A stretch of 9,174 bases of DNA from Mycoplasmatota bacterium (GTDB lineage: Bacteria > Bacillota_I > Bacilli_A > Izemoplasmatales > Izemoplasmataceae), in contig JAFLJX010000085.1 in NCBI GenBank assembly GCA_022712785.1, positions 1-9,174 on the forward strand, in the 5' to 3' direction. A program made the translations under genes and the position numbers. How positions within the stretch are numbered: position 1 is the stretch's first letter; each line of letters starts with the position of its first letter. This document shows, in pieces, positions 5,658 through 9,174 of the stretch. Under the pieces are notes generated by a model. The model ran no database searches. It was given only the letters and a program-made list of their open reading frames with translations, and had not been told where the DNA came from.

Positions 5658-6580
5658 TGAAGAAAGATATTTGGACAATTAGCGATATAGATGATTTAAC
5701 AGGTAAAGTATTTTTAGTCACTGGTGCAAATTCTGGAATTGGATATGAAGCTGCAAAAGTATTTGCTTCTAAAGGTGCTTTAGTAATTATGGGTTGTAGA
5801 AACCTTGAAAAAGCAAATAAAGCTAAACAAGACATAGTAAACGAGTTTCCTAATTCACTATTAGATATAATTCAACTTGATTTAGCTAGTTTTAAATCAA
5901 TAAAACTATTCACAGATAAAGTATTAGAAAAATATAAAAAACTTGATGTATTATTAAATAATGCAGGGATAATGACTGTTCCTTATGGTAGTACTGAAGA
6001 TGGTCTTGAACGTCAAACTGGAGTAAATCACTTCGGACATTACTATTTAACTATGAATTTGGTTGAATTAGTTAACAAAACAGAAGATTCTAGAATAGTT
6101 AATATTGCAAGTATTGCACATAAATATGGAAATATTAAGAAGAATACATTCCATTATGAAAAAGGTAAAAGATACAGCAAAATGAAAGCTTATGCTCAGT
6201 CAAAACTTGCAAATCTTTTATTCACTTATAAACTGAAGCAAAAGTTAGAAAAACAGAATTCAAAAATAACAGTGCTCGCAGCTCATCCTGGAGTTTCTAA
6301 AACTAATCTAGGTAGTCATATTAAAACGGGTTCTATTAAATGGATTCAAAGAACTTTAACTTTAGTTATTCAAAGTCAAGATCGTGGAGCACTTCCTGGA
6401 ATTAGAGCTTGTACTGATAAGAATGTAATAAGTGGGCAATACTACGGTCCAAGCAGTTTGTTTGAATTTAAAGGAAATCCTGTTGTAGTTAAATCTACAA
6501 GAAGATCTCATAAACAGGAACTACAAGATATGTTATGGACTGAATCAGTTAGAATAACAAGACTTGATTTACATCTATAA
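5657..6580 (+). CDS. Short-chain dehydrogenase/reductase (retinol dehydrogenase-like)
   Basis: This 307-residue cytosolic NAD(P)-dependent oxidoreductase has the classical SDR motifs: TGANSGIG (22-29), Asp75 in LDLAS, NNAG (101-104), catalytic Ser152 (NIASIAH), Tyr179 and Lys183 (KAYAQSK), and PG at 211-212. Arg48 after the second strand (GCRN) favours NADP over NAD. The length, the HPGVSKTNLG block (210-219) and YYGPSSLFEFKGNP (262-275) resemble the retinol dehydrogenase / WWOX-type branch, whose bacterial members have unknown carbonyl substrates. The ATG overlaps the upstream stop by one base, with GGAGATG nearby as ribosome site. A strong terminator overlaps the stop codon, so the operon ends here. 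The substrate cannot be inferred. Confidence 0.87.
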   Translation: MKKDIWTISDIDDLTGKVFLVTGANSGIGYEAAKVFASKGALVIMGCRNLEKANKAKQDIVNEFPNSLLDIIQLDLASFKSIKLFTDKVLEKYKKLDVLLNNAGIMTVPYGSTEDGLERQTGVNHFGHYYLTMNLVELVNKTEDSRIVNIASIAHKYGNIKKNTFHYEKGKRYSKMKAYAQSKLANLLFTYKLKQKLEKQNSKITVLAAHPGVSKTNLGSHIKTGSIKWIQRTLTLVIQSQDRGALPGIRACTDKNVISGQYYGPSSLFEFKGNPVVVKSTRRSHKQELQDMLWTESVRITRLDLHL

Positions 6581-6603
6581 AAAAGCTTGCAAAAGCTTTT
6601 TTT
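6579..6603 (+). terminator. Rho-independent terminator after the dehydrogenase
   Basis: AAAAAAGCTT (6579-6588) pairs perfectly with AAGCTTTTTT (6593-6602) around a GCAA tetraloop of the stable GNRA type, and the T-run continues to 6603. The left arm includes the last two bases of the dehydrogenase stop codon. Confidence 0.85.
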
Positions 6604-6605
6604 AA

Positions 6606-6634
6606 TTGATTTTAAGAGTTATTAACAATATAAT
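6606..6634 (+). promoter_or_regulatory. Promoter of the 5'-nucleotidase gene
   Basis: TTGATT (6606-6611), exact 17-nt spacer, perfect TATAAT (6629-6634). It starts 3 bp after the preceding terminator. The predicted start near 6641 leaves only about 11 nt before the ATG at 6652, with the ribosome site AGAGGTG (6640-6646) at the very 5' end. Confidence 0.7.
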
Positions 6635-6651
6635 AATATAGAGGTGTTAAG

Positions 6652-8211
6652 ATGAATACTTATAAACTTAGAATACTACAAACTTCTGATGTCCATGGCT
6701 ATGTGTACCCAAGAAGTTACTCAACTAATGAATTTGAAAATACAGGCTTAGGACAGATTAGTACCCTTATATCTAATTTAAGAACTGAATCAACAATCTT
6801 AATAGATTCAGGTGACACAATTCAAGGCAGTCCTTTAACTTACTATCAAGCAAAAGAAAACAAAGGAACAGTAAATCCTATGGCTTTAGTTAGTAATTAT
6901 TTGAAATATGATTTTGTTACTTTAGGAAACCATGAGTTTAATTATGGTATAGAATACTTAGAAAGTTATTTAAATAATATTGATGCAGAAATTTTAAATT
7001 CTAATTTAGTAAACACCAATACAAATGAACCAATTTATGGTAATCCATATAAGATTATAAATATAGAAAACGGTCCCAAAATAGCTATTATTGGTGTAAC
7101 TACTCACTATATACCTAACTGGGAACAACAATCTCATATCGCAAATATCACTTTTAAAGATGCGTTTGAAACACTAAAAAAAGAAGTTAATAGTGTCAAG
7201 AATATTGAAAATCCTGATTTTATTATAGTAAACTATCACGGTGGTTTCGAAAGAGATTTTGATACTTTTGAATTATCAACTGAGGACACTGGTGAGAATC
7301 AGGGATCAAAAATGTTAAAAGAAATTGGCGATATTGATTTATTACTAACAGGTCACCAACATAGAACTTTATCTGGAGAATTATTTGGAACACATTATAT
7401 TCAACCTTCGTTAAATGGTAAAGGTTTAGGATTCGCTGATATTGAATTTACTTTTATAAATGGAAAGTGGAATTATGAAATTACTAAACTAAAAATCCTT
7501 TCTACTACTGGTATAGAAGTTGATCATAAACTTTTAGATTTAATTAGTGATTACGAAAATGAAACACAAAAATTCTTAGATACACCTATTGGAAGAACTG
7601 AGAATGATTTAGTTATTCATAATCAGTTAGATGCTAGACTTAATAAACATCCTTTAGTAACTTTCATTAATCAAGTTCAAATCGAGTTTTCAGGCGCTGA
7701 CATAAGTTCATCATCACTAGGTAACGGAGTATCAGGTTTTAGAAAAGATATATGTATCAGAGATGTTATTGGAACATACGTTTTTCCAAACACTTTAGTT
7801 GTTAAAGAAGTCCCTGGAAAAATATTAAAAATAGCACTTGAGAAAACTGCTGAATTTTTCGAGCTTGAAGAAGGACTTCCAATATTCAGTCCTAAATTTA
7901 ATACTCCTAAACTTCAGTTATATGCATACGATATGTATGATAATATAGATTATACTATAGACTTAAGAAAACCAATTGGAAATAGAGTAAGTAAAATCAT
8001 GTTTAAAGGAGAACCTTTAGATAACAATAAAAATTATAGTGTAGTAATGAACAACTACAGAGCAGCAGGTGGTGGAGACTACTTATTCTTTAAAGAATGC
8101 CACACTATTAAAGATATAAATTTAGATGTAATTGAGTTACTTATAAACTATATTTATGAAAAAAAAGATATAGTAGTAGACAACCAGAAAAATATATCAA
8201 TTATTTATTAA
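6652..8211 (+). CDS. 5'-nucleotidase / 2',3'-cyclic phosphodiesterase family protein (UshA/CpdB-like), no signal peptide
   Basis: This 519-residue two-domain phosphohydrolase is the usual core length for the family. The N-terminal metallophosphatase domain has all two-metal ligands: Asp13 and His15 (TSDVHG), Asp55 (DSGDTIQGSP), Asn93 and His94 (GNHEF), His196 (NYHGG), and His235 and His237 (GHQHR). The C-terminal nucleotide-binding domain (about 310-519) ends with YDMYDNIDY (424-434 region) and NNYRAAGGGDY (467-477), both typical of substrate binding. It should hydrolyse nucleotides or cyclic nucleotides to nucleosides and phosphate. Most relatives are secreted, but the hydrophilic start MNTYKLRILQTSDVHG leads straight into the first metal motif with no signal peptide or anchor, so this one is probably cytosolic. 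It stands alone between its own promoter and terminator. The exact substrate is not readable. Confidence 0.88.
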   Translation: MNTYKLRILQTSDVHGYVYPRSYSTNEFENTGLGQISTLISNLRTESTILIDSGDTIQGSPLTYYQAKENKGTVNPMALVSNYLKYDFVTLGNHEFNYGIEYLESYLNNIDAEILNSNLVNTNTNEPIYGNPYKIINIENGPKIAIIGVTTHYIPNWEQQSHIANITFKDAFETLKKEVNSVKNIENPDFIIVNYHGGFERDFDTFELSTEDTGENQGSKMLKEIGDIDLLLTGHQHRTLSGELFGTHYIQPSLNGKGLGFADIEFTFINGKWNYEITKLKILSTTGIEVDHKLLDLISDYENETQKFLDTPIGRTENDLVIHNQLDARLNKHPLVTFINQVQIEFSGADISSSSLGNGVSGFRKDICIRDVIGTYVFPNTLVVKEVPGKILKIALEKTAEFFELEEGLPIFSPKFNTPKLQLYAYDMYDNIDYTIDLRKPIGNRVSKIMFKGEPLDNNKNYSVVMNNYRAAGGGDYLFFKECHTIKDINLDVIELLINYIYEKKDIVVDNQKNISIIY

Positions 8212-8217
8212 TATTAG

Positions 8218-8252
8218 AAAAGGAGCTAAGATGAATTCTAGCTCCTTTTTTT
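8218..8252. terminator. Bidirectional terminator between convergent genes
   Basis: AAAAGGAGCTA (8218-8228) and TAGCTCCTTTT (8239-8249) form a perfect 11-bp stem with a 10-nt loop. The plus strand gives seven T (8246-8252), ending the nucleotidase transcript; the minus strand gives four T, ending the 110-residue protein's transcript. Confidence 0.88.
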
Positions 8253-8275
8253 GTAGGTGTTTTATATTTACTTAA

Positions 8276-8608
8276 CTATTTTGTTGTAACTGGGAATCTT
8301 TCAATTACTACTACCTTATATAAGTCATCTTCGATCTTATATATATCTACTTTATTCCCTAATTCTCCAACTTCATTAACATAGTCTACTAATTCAGTTT
8401 TTGATGTGAACATTTTTGTTTTCATTTTAGAATCAAATCTGTTTCTTCTACCTTCTGGATATTTTCTTTCTCCAGTAAAACATCCTTCTTCAGAATAAGG
8501 ACCTACTCCGTCTCTTCTACCACCATTTATGTGGTTTCCAACACCTTTATCAGGTCGTGCTTGTCCTTTTCGATTACCTCTACCTCTATTTAATTCGTTC
8601 ATTCTCAT
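8276..8608 (-). CDS. Small Gly/Arg-rich two-part protein, unknown function
   Basis: This is a 110-residue soluble protein without a signal or membrane segment. Residues 1-60 are rich in Gly, Arg, Asn and Lys (for example NRGRGNRKGQARPDKGVG), likely disordered and basic, with a single Cys43 in SEEGCFTGE. Residues 65-105 look like a small alpha/beta unit: a helix (SKTELVDYVNEVGE) then two strands (KVDIYKIEDDLYKVVVIER). I recognise this back half only as a type seen in short Firmicutes hypothetical proteins. The basic front could bind nucleic acid. ATG 8608 is chosen over 8602 because AGAGGT (8620-8615) lies 6 nt upstream. It has a near-consensus promoter and an unusual purine-rich leader. It is downstream of asnB, but the promoter between them makes it probably independent. 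Confidence 0.7.
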   Translation of the reverse strand: MRMNELNRGRGNRKGQARPDKGVGNHINGGRRDGVGPYSEEGCFTGERKYPEGRRNRFDSKMKTKMFTSKTELVDYVNEVGELGNKVDIYKIEDDLYKVVVIERFPVTTK

Positions 8609-8714
8609 TTAATTACCTCTGCCACGTCTTCTCTCTCTCTTTAGCCTGAGTTCTTTGTCTCCTATAAGGCTTATTGACGTGAATCTCTTTCTTTTCTCTC
8701 TCTCTCACACCTAC
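8609..8714 (-). other. Purine-rich leader of the 110-residue protein gene; possible structured RNA or leader peptide
   Basis: About 105 nt lie between the predicted start and the ATG, much longer than other leaders here. Two AG-only tracts (GAGAGAGAGA types) flank a core that can fold: CACGTC (8681-8676) with GACGTG (8628-8623), AGCCT (8671-8667) with AGGCT (8647-8643), and GAG with CTC inside. It matches no riboswitch class I know. Alternatively, GTG at 8708 opens a 31-codon frame (MREREKKEIHVNKPYRRQRT, then QAKEREKTWQR) whose TAA (8615-8613) overlaps the next ribosome site, but it has no ribosome site of its own. Confidence 0.35.
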
Positions 8715-8720
8715 ACTATT

Positions 8721-8748
8721 ATTATAAAACTTTAAAATATTTTGTCAA
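8721..8748 (-). promoter_or_regulatory. Near-consensus promoter of the 110-residue protein gene
   Basis: On the minus strand: perfect TTGACA (8748-8743), 16-nt spacer, perfect TATAAT (8726-8721). It is the strongest promoter in the window and begins 8 bp past the asnB stop. No terminator is visible between asnB and it. Confidence 0.85.
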
Positions 8749-8756
8749 ATAAATTA

Positions 8757-9174
8757 CTATATTCCACTTTCTCCGTAGTTTGACAAAACTCTAGCAGAAG
8801 GGTCGTCAACATCACAGTTTTCCCATTCTTTATTTGGCATCCAATAGCCTTTAATTAAATGAGAGTTATTTGCATAATACTTCTCAAATATTTCTCTATA
8901 GAGTAAAGACTCTTTAGTGAATGGTGTTGGATTACTATATTCTTTTATCTTTTCATTAAATTTGAGATCTGAATACTTATTTTCCGCATATTCTTTTAAA
9001 TAGTCTACCATAGAATGTCCCACAGCATCACTAAATGCAGCTTTTTCTCTATAAAGAATATCATTTTGTAAATATGTACCTTCAAATGCTTTTCTTAAAA
9101 GAAATTTCCCGGTTCTATATTTATTCATCTTAAATAATGGATTAATTCTTAAGACATAGTTAGCAAAGTCTATG
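8757..9174 (-). CDS. asnB: Asparagine synthetase (glutamine-hydrolysing), C-terminal fragment (runs off the window end)
   Basis: The frame is open from the edge: DFANYVLRINPLFKMNKYRT is followed by GKFLLRKAFEG, giving 138 residues to a TAG stop; the first ATG inside is not the start. The LLRKAFEGTYLQNDILYREKAAFSDAVGHS block is the late part of the synthetase domain of AsnB enzymes (compare RQKEQFSDGVGYS in Escherichia coli AsnB), and the end, DDPSARVLSNYGESGI, matches the tail of the 500-plus-residue AsnB group. The enzyme makes asparagine from aspartate, glutamine and ATP; the glutaminase domain and ATP-binding loop lie outside the window. No frameshift is seen in the part present. Confidence 0.88.
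   Translation of the reverse strand, partial: IDFANYVLRINPLFKMNKYRTGKFLLRKAFEGTYLQNDILYREKAAFSDAVGHSMVDYLKEYAENKYSDLKFNEKIKEYSNPTPFTKESLLYREIFEKYYANNSHLIKGYWMPNKEWENCDVDDPSARVLSNYGESGI

Noticed and set aside
8621..8705. GA-rich tracts as a repeat array or CRISPR
   Set aside because: They are short dinucleotide runs without repeat-spacer periodicity.
1..9174. Alternative genetic code (TGA as Trp), suggested by the AT-rich, mollicute-like look and absence of TGA stops
   Set aside because: All long genes are complete in the standard code with TGG tryptophans; ten stops without TGA is unsurprising at this composition.

Overview
The window is about 70% AT and reads in the standard genetic code: tryptophans are TGG, and every stop seen is TAA or TAG. 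Purine-rich GAGG-type ribosome sites, tight operon junctions and strong hairpin plus T-run terminators point to a low-GC Gram-positive lineage, either a clostridium-like Bacillota or a walled or wall-less relative such as Izemoplasmatales or Acholeplasmatales. This placement is inferred from style and gene content. No rRNA, tRNA, CRISPR array, insertion sequence or phage gene was seen.

Region 1 (1-2107, minus strand) is a serine-biosynthesis operon. It is transcribed leftwards as a class V phosphoserine-type aminotransferase, then a short D-3-phosphoglycerate dehydrogenase without an ACT domain, then the first 34 codons of a DUF1015 protein. Each downstream gene has its ribosome site fused to the stop codon of the gene before it. 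No phosphoserine phosphatase lies in the window.

Region 2 (2108-2407) is a 300-bp divergent control region. It holds a good promoter in each direction, a 16-bp perfect palindrome, an inverted repeat on the serine promoter, and four TTGATT half-sites around the rightward promoter. Region 3 (2408-4150, plus) is a two-gene operon: a class I PLP aminotransferase and a gamma-class carbonic anhydrase, ended by a terminator. A 42-codon minus-strand reading frame with its own ribosome site sits between this terminator and the next one.

Region 4 (4283-5160) holds a bidirectional terminator and a minus-strand YczE/YitT-like membrane protein, with a divergent promoter region beyond it. Region 5 (5163-6603, plus) is a second pair: an unrecognised four-helix membrane protein with a Cys-x-x-Cys motif, translationally coupled to a short-chain dehydrogenase. 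Region 6 (6606-8252, plus) is a single-gene unit for a UshA/CpdB-type 5'-nucleotidase without a signal peptide, ended by a hairpin that serves both strands.

Region 7 (8276-9174, minus) ends the window with the C-terminal part of an AsnB-type asparagine synthetase. Downstream of it is a near-consensus promoter, a purine-rich leader of about 105 nt, and a 110-residue protein with a Gly/Arg-rich front half. Much of the window is amino-acid metabolism (serine, a transaminase, asparagine). The least explained parts are the CxxC membrane protein, the Gly/Arg-rich protein with its leader, the 42-codon frame, and the regulatory repeats.
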